Of a stretch of 64,000 bases of DNA, positions 53,890 through 64,000 are shown piece by piece. Source of the stretch: Gymnopus androsaceus JB14. Its lineage: Eukaryota; Basidiomycota; Agaricomycetes; Agaricales; Omphalotaceae. Both the position numbers and the translations under genes were made by a program. Within the stretch, counting starts at the first letter, position 1, and each line of letters starts with the position of its first letter. The notes beneath the pieces were generated by a model. The model was given only the letters and a program-made list of their open reading frames with translations, was not told where the DNA came from and did no database searches. The DNA lies in assembly GCA_009733575.1 (NCBI GenBank), contig ML769495.1, forward strand, positions 55,640 through 119,639. The letters run 5' to 3'.

Positions 53890-54060
53890 CAACGTGCATC
53901 CATCCGAGCTTGGTTTTCTTTATTGCGCTGGACTTCTACAGTACACGGAAGAAAGGTCTCAGATGGCCGATGCGTGCGCGTCCAAGAGCCAAAGAGGAAT
54001 GACCGAAAGACCGAGAACCCCTTGCAGTAATGGGTGCCTGTTCCACGGTCAGCCCCGCTT
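53890..54060 (+). repeat. Direct repeat left of the dehydrogenase pseudogene
   Basis: CAACGTGCATCCATCCGAGC, CGCTGGACTTCTACAGTACA and GGAAGAAAGGTCTCAG match 55905-56110 with many differences. Confidence 0.65.
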
Positions 54061-54392
54061 CGATTCACGGCGTGAATACTTACTTACTTAGATTTAGGAT
54101 GGCCTGTTAGGATGGGCCTGCTGCTAGCTGGTCCGGGGTGCGGGATATGTCGGATGGGAATCGGGATGACTCGTGAGGCACGCACACTGGCACGCGTTTC
54201 GAAATACTAAAAGTATGATTGAGTCTAAGAGCCTCCTCGCTATCTCCTATCATTTCTATGCGTAGACTGAACGGCGGCAATCGTGCCGGAAGCCGCGTGT
54301 CTTGGCTCCGACCATACATATAAGTACTTTTCCAAAGTACTTATGCACCGTAATCCAACTTTCCTTTCCACTGCTAGTACTACTTACCAAGT

Positions 54393-55766
54393 ATGGGCCT
54401 ACTAAACTCCAAACCCCAATGGCAAGTCTCCTCCATCCCTGACTTGACTGGCCGTGTTGCGATTGTGACTGGCGGCAACACTGGACTTGGGTTTGTCACT
54501 GTGCGTGAACTTGCGAGAAAGGGCGCGGATGTGTAGTAAGTAAACTCCTCCCCTTCTGCGTACTCTATCTTTGGGTCGCTGACTGTGCACCGGTACGCAC
54601 CGTGCTACGTATTCAGCATGTTATGTCGACAGGAATCTCGCGCTCTAGCTGCCATTGAGAAGATCAAGTCTGAACTAGGACCTGATATTAAATCCAAAAT
54701 CGAGTACATTAAATTCGACCTCCAGAATCTTAAATTAGCAACGAAAGCTGCTCAAGACTTTATAGAACGTGAGACGAGGCTAGGTATGTACTTGGCTTGA
54801 AGATCAACCTATTTTATTTCCCAAGGTCTAATGGTATGATTCGAGATATATTGGTTAACAACGCTGGGATTGTAAGTACGACTCAGACTCGGACATTCAG
54901 TTGAATCGTTTAACCTTTCAAAATAAAGATGGCCACACCGTACGAGCTCAGCCCTGATGGAATCGAGGTTCAGGCATGTAATCGGAACGGGACATTTCGC
55001 GTTGACAGTCCCTCTTCTTCCTATCCTGAAACAGACCGCTGCAATGCCAGACTCGCATGTCCGGATAGTGAATGTGACCAGCAATGGGTACCGGTTCGCA
55101 AGTGGACCTGACTTTTCTACACTTGAAAAATTAAACCAGAAGACTTGGACAACTTGGGGGAGATATGGGTTGTCAAAGTTGTCTGTAAGTGCAAACTCAT
55201 TTTTTATTATTTCGTTCTTCTTGTGCACTAGGAACTGACATACACATATAGAATATCCTCTTCACTAATGAGCTTCAAAAGCGATTGATTGAGTCGGGAC
55301 AACAAATATATTCTGTGTCTCTGTTCATCCTGGTCCTGTAAAGACCGAGTTAATCCGAGGTGCGTAACACAGCCAGATGTCCGAGTCTTAAATGGATGTC
55401 CCTCATCTTTTGCTCGCAGGTCCTCTTCAATCCTGGCCGTTCCTTTCGCCTTTGGCCTATGTCACCAGTCTGCTTTTGCTATCCCCTGAAGAGGGTGCAT
55501 TGACGCAATTGTATGCGGCCACAGCACCAGAAGTGGAGGAGAAGGATCTAAAGTCAGTGATTTTACCCCAAAAGCCTCTCACTGAGTCCTCTTTCGATAC
55601 GGTACTAATTGATTATTTCCTGTTCCGATATACTCACTGTAGAGCTGCGCTTTTATTCCCCATCGCTCAGCTAACGCAAAAGAATGCTCTTGCAGAAGAT
55701 AAAGAACGCAAATTAGGAATGCAGTTTTGGGATCTTTGTGAGAAGCTCGTGAAGGAGAAAGCCTAG
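54393..55766 (+). pseudogene. Short-chain dehydrogenase/reductase, frameshifted
   Basis: The N-terminus has the cofactor motif VAIVTGGNTGLGFVTVRELA (T-G-x-x-x-G-x-G, around residue 25), ILVNNAGI, and the catalytic Y-x-x-x-K as WGRYGLSKLS. Exons 54393-54535, 54617-54783 and 54846-54871 join cleanly. Two later breaks are seen against the expected reading: one extra base in the segment before GHFALTVPLLPILK (~54985) and a two-base excess in TCTGTGTCTCTG (~55318) before the PGPVKTELIRG equivalent. Downstream the frame continues as PLQSWPFLSPLAYVTS and ends AEDKERKLGMQFWDLCEKLV. It is probably inactive. Confidence 0.8.
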
Positions 55767-55904
55767 AATATTCTTTGTACTAGGCGACTATGAATTTATT
55801 TTATTTTATTTCCTTTTCTAGCAATCTAGACGTAATTTTCGGTTGCGTGCAACGTGCATATCATGCATACTACTACTGCATAGCTCGTCTTAACAACTTG
55901 TGAT

Positions 55905-56110
55905 TGCGTAGTCGTGTGCTCCTCCATCCTAGCTTGGATTTCTCATCGCACTGGACTTGTACATGTACAGTACACGGAAAAGAGGTCTCAGCGCTCAGCG
56001 TTTGACCCTGTCCGACGTCGACGCGTCCCAAAGGAATATTAATAACCGAATGACCAGAAGAACCGCCTTGCAGTTTGATGGTGCCTACAGATGGCGATGA
56101 CATCCCCGTG
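55905..56110 (+). repeat. Direct repeat right of the dehydrogenase pseudogene
   Basis: Matches 53890-54060 (GCACTGGACTTGTACATGTA, GGAAAAGAGGTCTCAG, CTTGCAGTTTGATGG). Confidence 0.65.
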
Positions 56111-56454
56111 ACCTACTGAATGGGCTACTGAACTACTGTCGCACTGTATTCCTGTGGTCAAAATAGCTGATACAGTACTATAAATAGCTTTCTCTTTCTT
56201 TCGACATATAAAAACCAACGCTGGATCTATTTATGATGCTGTTTCGCTTCTCCTCTCTTCTGCCATCGAAATCGCTGGTTTCCTTCTTTTCCAGCGAAGA
56301 ACTTGCGTGCTTGCATTTAATCGCCTGGTAGCGATTCTTTTAGTCTCCTTTTCACAAACTAATCGCCTGGCTAGCGGTGTCTTCAAATCTTACAAGAATA
56401 ACTTCGTTGAACGAGTTATCAGCGACATTCTTTCACCACGACACGAATTCTCCA

Positions 56455-57670
56455 ATGCATCTCCGAATAGTTTTCCTCACCACAGGTCTAGCTTTATGGA
56501 ACCTTGCTTTTACACTCTCTGCGCCAGTTCCTATAGCACGGGAGAGGGATTTTGAGTTTGATTCTTCGCAGAGTTTGGTATATTATGACGCAGCAATACA
56601 AGTCCCGATTGCTGCTCCGTCACCGCTGTCGGTAACTGAGCCTCCGCCATCTCAGCCTACCTTGCCTGCGCCTCCAGCTACTCCTACAGTGGCTCAGACA
56701 AATACTACCGCTACACCGACACAGCTCTCCGTTGACACGTACCCGACGCATTTTACGCTACCCGAATGGGTTATCGCTCCGTATCCTTTAGGACTGATAG
56801 ACGAAGATCGGGTTGGCATTTTCGGTACGTCCTAAGTCCTATCCCATCGCCTGTAACTGTTCCAGAGCCTAACCGTGACCCATCCCCAGACACCCTCATC
56901 ACAGGCCTAACCCTCGTCTCCAAAAAGTACTCTTTCCTAGGAAATAACAACGCAGGGATATACGCGGTGTCCTCTTTCTCTTCCGACTTTGCAGAGGTGT
57001 ACTTCCCTCCCAACCCAACCCCCAACGCGCTGGGTAGTACAAGTACCCCAGACCCCAGTCAACTCCTCGTCAAAGTACTTAAAGACATCGACGACGATAT
57101 GATCGCAGAAGTCAAAGCACTGAAAATCGTCGGTCAGTTCGTGGCATCGGGGAAGATGAAGGTGCAGATGGGGAAGGCGAGGAAAATGAAGAGGGTGGGA
57201 ATGGAGATTTCGATGATGAATCGATATATGAGGTCAAACCGATTATTGTCATGTTGAAGATGCCTGGTCAAGCGCTCACCTCAACTCCGGGGTTCAGAGC
57301 GGCCAAGGATATCGAGACCAAGAGACGGATGATGGGGGATACGTTGACGATGATGTGCAATAAGGTTGGGGAGATGGCGTTGGAGTATGGGTTTGTTCAT
57401 CGGTGAGCGTGCTCTTCCTTTCTTTACCTTAGATCTGAACCTCTTTGTAGCGACAACATAATCCCCAACATAATGGTCATCGCTGACGGAACCGAAATCA
57501 TCGATGTCAACATCATCGACTGGGGAGGGAAATACCTTTCTTTGATCAGAGACGATGTGACTTGGGATGATCTTATGGCTTGGTGTCACAGAAGGTGGGC
57601 TGTTCCCTGTTTGGGAGAGGGGTTTATAGGTGGGTTCCATTCCTTTCATTGTTCTCCTTTCAAATGTTAA
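56455..57670 (+). CDS. Kinase-like protein with a signal peptide
   Basis: The first exon gives a signal peptide (MHLRIVFLTTGLALWNLAF then TLSAPVP), a proline/threonine-rich linker (PPPSQPTLPAPPATPTVAQT) and ends near GTACGT at 56824. Later exons contain LLVKVLKDIDDDMIAEVKAL with the expected Lys and Glu, IIVMLKMPGQAL, and after an intron the loop GFVHRDNIIPNIMV (H-R-D-N) and IIDWGGKYLS as the DFG-like motif. A frame change near 57140 can be bridged by a 53-nt intron from GTGGCA to AAGAG, but the donor is weak; otherwise it is a frameshift. The end of the gene is uncertain. A secreted kinase-like fold is unusual; activity is not shown. Confidence 0.6.
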
Positions 57671-58344
57671 GTAACAGTCGTGTGCACTTTCCATAGGCTC
57701 GCTACCGCTACCACCGCCTCTCTCGCGGGTACGACGTCGTAGTCACCCGCTACGGTCATAGCTATCAGCTCATCTATCAGCTCAAGCTAACGGTTCTGCC
57801 CAATAGCCTCCGCATATCAGCTACAGTTGTCCGTGAGCCACATGTCGTCCAGCCGCTGGGACTCGGAGTGGGGAGTCGGAGACGACGTTGACGCTGGGCG
57901 TCAGCTCTCCGTCTGTAGGAAACAACGTGGTTCTTCTATGTATGTATGTACGAGGTATCGTTACTTTCAAGCTCTGCAGAATCCAGACGTACTTTTTAGC
58001 TGGAATGTGACCTTTTGTCGTATTGGTCTGCGAGTGTCAATGTACATGTACATACTGTATCCACGTTACTTATTTTCCGAGATTGCGTTGTATGTATTGT
58101 ATTGTGTTTTCTTGGTGTATCTACTACGAGTAATGTCGCTTGCCCCTTCGTCGGAATCGGAGCTTACTCGAACTCGGCGGGAGTTTGAGTATGAAACGTC
58201 GGGCAGGCTGCCTTGGAGAGTCGAGAATCCAATTGTTCCGTCCGTCCAAATTGCTTTCGATCTATTCTTATACACAACATGCACAGAGTCGAAGCTCTTC
58301 GCACTCCCTGGTTTCATAAGTAGTTGTATCATGCCTATACTTAT
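57671..58344. other. Intergenic stretch, no gene recognised
   Basis: A 216-codon plus-strand frame at 57827-58477 runs over the chromodomain pseudogene and has no motif. Confidence 0.4.
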
Positions 58345-59653
58345 TTATATTTTCCGAATCTTGACCATCTTAACTGCCCTAGGATCATTGTCTCCCTCCC
58401 ACTGCCTATCTCCTAGCTTGGCCCACCTAACCAATGCATCGCATGCCCAACGCAAGCACTCCTTCTGGTCCTTGTAGGGGCTCATCTCATTGACATAAAG
58501 ATCGGCAGGCCCTCCGAGACGGCAGTCATCCCACAGGGCCTTGACCACTCCTGGTTTCAAAAAGTCCCGGCTTCTACTCTTTCTCGTCACCAGAGGAGCA
58601 TCTACATCAAAGACAAGCATCTTCTTCCCCTGCATTTTGGCACAATTAATTAGGGCCACAGCCACAAAATGCCATTCCCTCATGTCCGAGACTGTTTCTC
58701 CCGTCTCAGTAACACGGTTCGGTATCTTCTTCCCGATCCAATTGGCCGGGCTCCTGAATAGGACGAGCGAAGTCTTTTTGCCACTACGGCCACCTGGGTA
58801 ACAGACTTGACAAAGTGGTACCCCTGGTCTGCCTCACTAAAAACAAAGGGAGCGTTTGTGCGTTGTCGCCTATCTTTCCAAGCCACGACTTTGGGATGGA
58901 TATAGGCAGCAGAATGACTGCCATCCGGGACAATGTTTTTGAGTCGTTCGAGGAATTCCTGGAGTTGGATATGTGTGATTGATGGGTCGGAGGGAACTTG
59001 AATGGATTTCGGTGGTGGTTGTGTAGATTGCACTACTTTCTCTTCTCCCTTCAGGAGGTTCTTTAGCCTAGGCACCTCCTCCTCTTCACTGTCGCTATCT
59101 GATGTTGACGGCTCTACCGTCTTTCGTTTCTTCGACCCAGTAGGCACGGATATCGACTCGTCGTGGTCGTTTGAAGCGTGTTTACGCTTCTTTGACTGGG
59201 ATTTGGACGGGCCTGCTTTCGGTGGCTCGTCATCCTCTGTAGTAAGTTCGCGATTAGACTCGGATTTGGGTCGTGAAATATACTTGATTGAAGAAAGAGT
59301 CAGGTTTGCTTTCGCAGGGAAAGCTTTCGATCCACCTCGGGACGCCTTTGAAGAGTGAGTAGATGCTGGAAGTGATTAATTAATTGAGATTAGAATGTCG
59401 TATAGACATACTACTGTGAGGATGCTTCTCCCTCCATGCTGATACCAAATCATTAGTTACGTCGTGCTTGAAAACCCAGCTATCCTCCCAGGGTTGGCCA
59501 GTATCAGGATTAATTCCATCCCATTTAATCTTGAATTGGTTCCCTAGCTTCTGCTACAATTTCCACAGCATCCCATAGATTCACATCGTCGTCCGGCAGC
59601 TCTATGAACTGAGTCTCAGGTTCTGAAATTTCTTGCGAGGACCGAGGAGCCAT
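58345..59653 (-). pseudogene. Chromodomain protein gene, frame broken
   Basis: The minus strand starts MAPRSSQEISEPETQFIELP and DDDVNLWDAVEIVAE, then after a frame loss (~59553, as if two bases were missing) reads KIKWDGINPDTGQPWEDSWV and FKHDVTNDLVSAWR, a chromodomain (two Trp and W-E-x-S-W). An acidic/basic linker (GSKKRKTVEPSTSDSDSEEE) follows, then HIQLQEFLERLKNIVPDGSH and a second break after HFVKSVTQ (~58800), then GKKMLVFDVDAPLV and more. Related fragments lie at 16015 and 51290. A chromatin-binding role is inferred from the domain only. Confidence 0.7.
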
Positions 59654-59841
59654 TATCTAGAGTCGGCCTATTAGATTATTTGAGGAGGAATTGTGCAGGC
59701 TTACTGACCAATGAGGGGTTCAATGAAATCATAAATGAGGGAAACAGTAATGAACGTGCTGTGGCGCTGAGAAATGAGGAGTTTATTAGGCGCTGAAGCA
59801 TTGGAGTCTAACGCCTGCGCGCGCCGCGCCATTTCATCTCT

Positions 59842-60082
59842 TTGCTCTTAACCACCGTGACGGAAAAGGTCAGAAGGAATTAAACTAGTTGGAAAAACCC
59901 TTCTCCTCAAAGCTGCTGCTTCTCCCATCCTGATACTAAGTATCTACAAACATGAAAGGACTCGGAAATTATGACGCTCGAAGTCTTGATGATAGTGAGG
60001 GTCTGAACCCTTAGAGTCATGAAGAGTCACCGTGTAATGCTTTTGCTTTTATTTTAGAACAATATAACTCGAATGATTCCAG
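59842..60082 (+). promoter_or_regulatory. FAD-oxidase promoter region, duplicated at 18103
   Basis: This block lies immediately upstream of the FAD oxidase ATG and is shared with 18103-18345 (for example CTTAACCACCGTGACGGAAA and AGAGTCACCGTGTAATGCTT). Confidence 0.7.
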
Positions 60083-60110
60083 CTCATCACGGCGCTATGG
60101 CTCAACAAAT

Positions 60111-62791
60111 ATGGCGCGATACTCCTCTATAAGAACACTACTCCTAGTTTCCGCCGTTCTTGGAACTGGAGCCTGGTTTTGCAGTAGCTTCATCACAAAT
60201 ACCGCTTTAACCTCGGTCAACATAGACTCGGTCTCAAGCTCATCATACAACACGTTCGATGGAGAGGGATTTCCTGCTTGCAAATCCGTGTCAAATGTAT
60301 ATAGACCATCCACAGTGGATGAAATCGTCGCTTTGGTGGAGAATGCAAGCTCAAGTAGCACTCCGGTACGGGCCAGTGGTGTGAGTCCCCATGTTTCATA
60401 CGGTTCTCTTCTACTTTGAATCCAAACGCGTCTTGAACTTTGTTGAACACAGAATGGACACATGTGGTGTAGGTTTCTGAAGCTCCTCTGACTCTACAAC
60501 TGACGCATTGCATTTCCAAGATGACACAATGTGCTCGGATGACCCAAGAACGATCATCATCAAAACCGACGCCGTGAATAGGATTTCAGAACTGCGTATG
60601 GACTGGAATACAGGTGAAGGTAGCGTTGTGGTCGAAGCTGGTGCGACGTTCCCGCAGATGTAAGCGTCGATAACGGTCTGTGTGTGACGTGCAACTTTCT
60701 CATAGATGTCGACGTGTTAAAGAGCGGAATGGCTTCATGAAAGAGGGGCTGCATTGGGGTATACATTAGGTGAGTCGACTCTTGCTTCTTGTGATCAACT
60801 CTGCATTGCTTAGACGTTGTGCCTCTATTGTAGTTAACTGGAATATCACAATAGGTAGTTACAAGGCCGCCCATGTCCTTATATTGATCGTTGTTCATCG
60901 ACGTTGTTCATCAGCGGGTGCAGTCGCCATGGGGGCTCACCGATCTTCCCTCCGCGAACACTCTCAGGTATCTAGTGCAGTCTTAGCCATGGATATAATC
61001 AATGGAAATGGCGCGTAACACTGTGGTTTTCTGGCTCGAAGTTATACCTATTCTGATTACGCCTCTAGGTGAAATAATTCATTTGAAGCAAGATCAAAGC
61101 AACGACACTTGGCTTGCCGCGACAACGTCGCTCGGTCTTCTCGGGGTCATTGCAAGGGTAGAGCTCGCGGTTGTTGCTGATTACAAGGTTTATGCTAATC
61201 AGACGATCCTGGATGAAGAAGAGGTGTTGAATAGTGATATATATGAAGAAATTTCGCCCTATGTTACTGCGAATTACTGGGTAAGTACCTTGTTCCCTTC
61301 TGATAAATACCCCTGAGCACTGAATGTCTTTTCTTAGTGGTGGCCTGGTATGTTTCGCTATCGCATCCGGATCGTGGATACGTTTCTCAATGGGTATCCG
61401 AACTTAGGGCTGAAGAAGTTCCATTTAAGGACGTATAATGTCGTAGACTTTGATCATCCTGGTGATGCTTTCCAGGTCTGTGGGTCAGAGTTTGACAATG
61501 ACTCGCCCGTTCTGATTTTCATACAGTCCACGTTTTCAGTAACCCCCTCGGAGGGTCGTGCCGCACTCCTGCTGCTTAATTCAGGCCAAAGTTACAGTAC
61601 GCCCAATTTTGTGGCAGAAAGGATTTTCTACAACTTGTGGAGTGCTCCTAATTTCCATAGTACGTTCGCCGTATGAACTCTAATGATTCATGAACATCAC
61701 TACTCCGCAGCTAAAACAACAAATCGCCCATTGCGGACCTGGCCAGTCTATGGGTATGCGTACGACGTACTGATCGGAGGCCTCTATCCAGGTCAGCAAC
61801 CAGAATGGGAATATGATCTTCATGGAAAGACACTCGAGTTGGCGGTGCCGGTGACTCAAGCGAACGCTTTGCTGCGACGTGTTAGAGAACTTTTAGATGA
61901 AGCTGCTGCGGACGGTAAACCTGTCACCGCGACTTATCGCAGGTGAATATGCTGCTACTTTCTCTGTGCATTACTGACTGGCGGCGCTCTCAACGTTTTA
62001 GTGGGATAAATATCAAGGTGCGTGTGCTGTTGTGGGATTGAAAGCGATCTTTTAGATAGTTTCCGTCAGTTTGGAAAACCCTTTGATAGCTTCCTCGGTC
62101 AAACTACTGAGCGAACTAACGATACAACGGTTGACTGGTCCAAGGTATGAAAATCTTTGACGTTGATGAAGTTGATAATACCTCTCCCCTATTGCAGGGT
62201 GCAATGATGTTCGACTTCCCTGCTTTTGTGCCAACCAAGGGCGATCACCATCGTTACAATGAGGAATGGTATGTGTTTTGCAAGCCAATTTTCCGCCGCC
62301 GCCGATCTGAAGCGGTCATCTAGGTACACAAAAGTGGCTAGAACGCTCATAGATGAAGTGGGTTTGATTGCAATGTTTCTTTCTCCCGTGCCTAACTTGT
62401 GGTGCATCTGAATGTAGTTTCCAGTGCGACCACATTGGACTAAAAATACACGGGCGGTATTCAACCAGTCACTGAAGAACCTGAACCCGGACGTAAGTAT
62501 TGCTCCTATCATATGTTCCATATGGCTATGTTCTGAAAAGATGAATGTAATCGAATAACTAATCGATGACATGTAACATATGTATCACAGCTATGAGCGC
62601 TTGTCGACAAAACTCAGTCAAAAAAGAATATATCAAAATGTATCAAAAATCAAAAGTTCAGACAGAAAATACATATATGATGTCTAAATCATCTTGTTCT
62701 GAATGTATCGATACATTGTACATTTCAGAGCTTGGCCAGGTTCGCAAAAGTACGCAAAACATTCGATCCAGATGACATCTTCAAAGTGTAG
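60111..62791 (+). CDS. FAD-dependent sugar-lactone-oxidase-like enzyme
   Basis: Sixteen short exons join in frame to 542 residues (60111-60380, 60453-60468, 60521-60659, 60723-60769, 60834-60854, 60915-61010, 61069-61280, 61338-61347, 61408-61659, 61711-61942, 62002-62017, 62070-62144, 62198-62268, 62324-62357, 62418-62492, 62729-62791). A signal peptide or anchor (LLLVSAVLGTGAWFCSSF) precedes the FAD-binding domain with ASGNGHMWYDTMCSDDPRT and GAVAMGAHRSSLREHS. The C-terminal part has YNEEWYTK, RPHWTKNTR (the H-W-x-K motif of D-arabinono-lactone and gulonolactone oxidases) and KVRKTFDPDDIF. The sixth intron seems to start with GC (AATG|GCGCGT). The protein would oxidise a sugar lactone or related polyol, probably outside the cell; the substrate is unknown. 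Confidence 0.85.
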
Positions 62792-62953
62792 TCGGGGAGA
62801 TTATTGGAGTTTCTCGAGCTTAGATACCTAACGATGTAGTAATACTAGATATGTATGGCTTTCTTTAGAATAATTAAAGAACTTTGCTCGTTCGCGTCGC
62901 GACTGGGTGTGACTCAGCATCATTGCGTCATCAGCGCTTTCTTTCCGACCTTC

Positions 62954-63573
62954 ATGATCAGGTTTATCCTCGTCCAGGTAAGAACGATCGTTGAATCTTC
63001 TGAGAAGCTTTAAATGTTTTCGTAGAATAGACAAGGAAAGACTCGGCTCTCCAAGTGGTATGTACCCTACGACGACGATGAGAAGGTAAGCGAGAATGTA
63101 TTATGACGACTTGTTACTGACTTTTTAGGTTCGTCTTCGCGGTGAAGTTCATCGGCTAGTAGCCCCAAGAGACCAGAAATATCAGTCAAACTTTGTCGAG
63201 GTCGAGTGTTGCCTTTGCGTGAAGGAATTTTGACTGAGAGAAACTGCAGTTTCGGAATTTCAAGGTCGTATACAGGAGATACGCTGGTCTCTTCTTCTGC
63301 GTATGCGTAGACGCAAATGATAATGAGTTGGCGTATCTTGAAGCCATACATCTTTTCGTCGAAGTTTTAGGTTCGTTAACGCTTCTATCAATTGCTGTCA
63401 TGCTGATATGATTCACAGACTCATTTTTTGATAACGTTTGCGAACTCGACCTCGTTTTCAACTTTTACAAGGTTTACGCGATTTTGGATGAGATATTTCT
63501 TGCCGGAGAGGTAGAGGAGACGAGTAAAGACGTTGTTTTAACGAGGCTGGAAGAATTGGAGAAGCTCGAGTGA
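62954..63573 (+). CDS. APS2: AP-2 adaptor complex subunit sigma
   Basis: Five exons (62954-62977, 63026-63085, 63129-63200, 63250-63370, 63419-63573) give 143 residues, the usual length. [77 protein letters not shown] and [20 protein letters not shown] are all diagnostic of the sigma-2 small chain. It is part of the AP-2 complex that links clathrin to cargo at the plasma membrane and helps bind dileucine motifs. It is intact and the only strongly conserved housekeeping gene in the window. Confidence 0.97.
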
Positions 63574-64000
63574 CGACCTTATCAAGTGAGTTTTCCCCAT
63601 CTGCTTTGAACCCTGCATTCTAAATATTGAGCCAACTGGCAGGCTTGTATTGTACTTTAAGTTGCTTGGATTATTTATTCGACCTACACGTGTATATCGT
63701 TCGCTCTCTGTGGCTAATCTCCAATATCTTTCCGTTATTTTGCCCTTGTATTGAACCCTGATTGGCTCGATATAGTTAAACACCAGCTCTCCCCGCTGAT
63801 GCTCCAGTCAACTCCATTCAACTCTATTCAGCTAACTTGTCCCACAGATGCTCTCCAAAGCCTCATTCTCACCTGCCGGATAAAAAAACATCGTAAAGGA
63901 AGCCCTCGAGTGGTGTTTCGGACAAACACTACCATGGTATTTTCGTCCTCGTATATTGCCCGAGAGCGTGAATCTAACGTTTAGTGAAGCAGTGACGCAC
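63574..64000. other. Flank of AP-2 sigma, no gene recognised
   Basis: 3' flank of the AP-2 sigma gene up to the window edge. An open frame at 63751-63984 has no motif. Confidence 0.4.

Noticed and set aside
57827..58477. 216-codon plus-strand frame
   Set aside because: It extends over the chromodomain pseudogene in antisense, with no motif and no splice context.
5139..62791. A single biosynthetic gene cluster combining decarboxylase, methyltransferases, acetyltransferase, dehydrogenase and oxidase
   Set aside because: No polyketide, peptide or terpene synthase is present, genes are scattered over 57 kb with pseudogenes and transposons between them.
1..64000. CRISPR arrays, rRNA genes or bacterial-type operons
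   Set aside because: None seen; spliceosomal introns and gene content are fungal throughout.

Overview
This window is nuclear DNA of a filamentous basidiomycete, most likely an agaricomycete mushroom. Evidence: genes split by many 45-75 nt GT-AG introns, proteins of the DUF6533 type, F-box/leucine-rich proteins opening with the LPAETLSEI box, a purine nucleoside permease, an Rds1-type ferritin-like protein and an RTA1-like protein, plus a clear AP-2 sigma subunit. The species cannot be named from the sequence alone. It is a gene-poor, repeat-rich accessory region with one conserved housekeeping gene (AP-2 sigma) at the right edge. Layout: 0-6.2 kb holds a DUF6533 membrane protein, an intron-containing tRNA-Trp, a 1.55-kb repeat unit ending in a tRNA-Asp, and a metal-dependent amidohydrolase. 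6.5-14.9 kb holds two tandem F-box genes (one frameshifted late, one clearly decayed), a second copy of the tRNA-Asp unit, an RTA1-like gene and a third, decayed tRNA-Asp unit. 15-21.2 kb holds a small secreted protein, methyltransferase paralogue 1, an orphan copy of a promoter found again at 59.8 kb, foldback elements and a seven-TM-type gene with a near-perfect palindrome just before its start codon. 22.3-30.9 kb consists of two inverted, CpG-poor, non-coding transposons with long terminal inverted repeats, each riddled with nested insertions, on either side of an intact purine nucleoside permease gene. 31-36.2 kb has another tRNA-Asp, the Rds1-like gene, an unresolved 1.8-kb stretch and a third F-box gene. 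37.5-47.1 kb is a retroelement complex: two nearly identical 2-kb direct repeats containing DUF6533 genes flank a rearranged copia element lacking reverse transcriptase, followed by a 5'-truncated LINE lying between inverted repeats. 47.7-63.6 kb holds a cysteine-containing secreted protein with a MITE in its intron, an arylamine N-acetyltransferase, methyltransferase paralogue 2 and a decayed third copy, a short-chain dehydrogenase pseudogene between direct repeats, a kinase-like gene, a chromodomain pseudogene, a 16-exon FAD sugar-lactone-oxidase-like gene, and AP-2 sigma. How the genes relate: several blocks are duplicates of each other (F-box genes, tRNA-Asp units, methyltransferase plus chromodomain fragments plus FAD-oxidase promoter, DUF6533 repeats), so the region looks shaped by segmental duplication and transposition. 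The oxidoreductases, methyltransferases, acetyltransferase and amidohydrolase are scattered, with no backbone synthase in view, so I do not claim a biosynthetic cluster. The most unusual structures are the paired inverted transposons with paralogous empty sites, the tandem LTR arrangement, and the sharp CpG-depletion boundary inside the third F-box gene.
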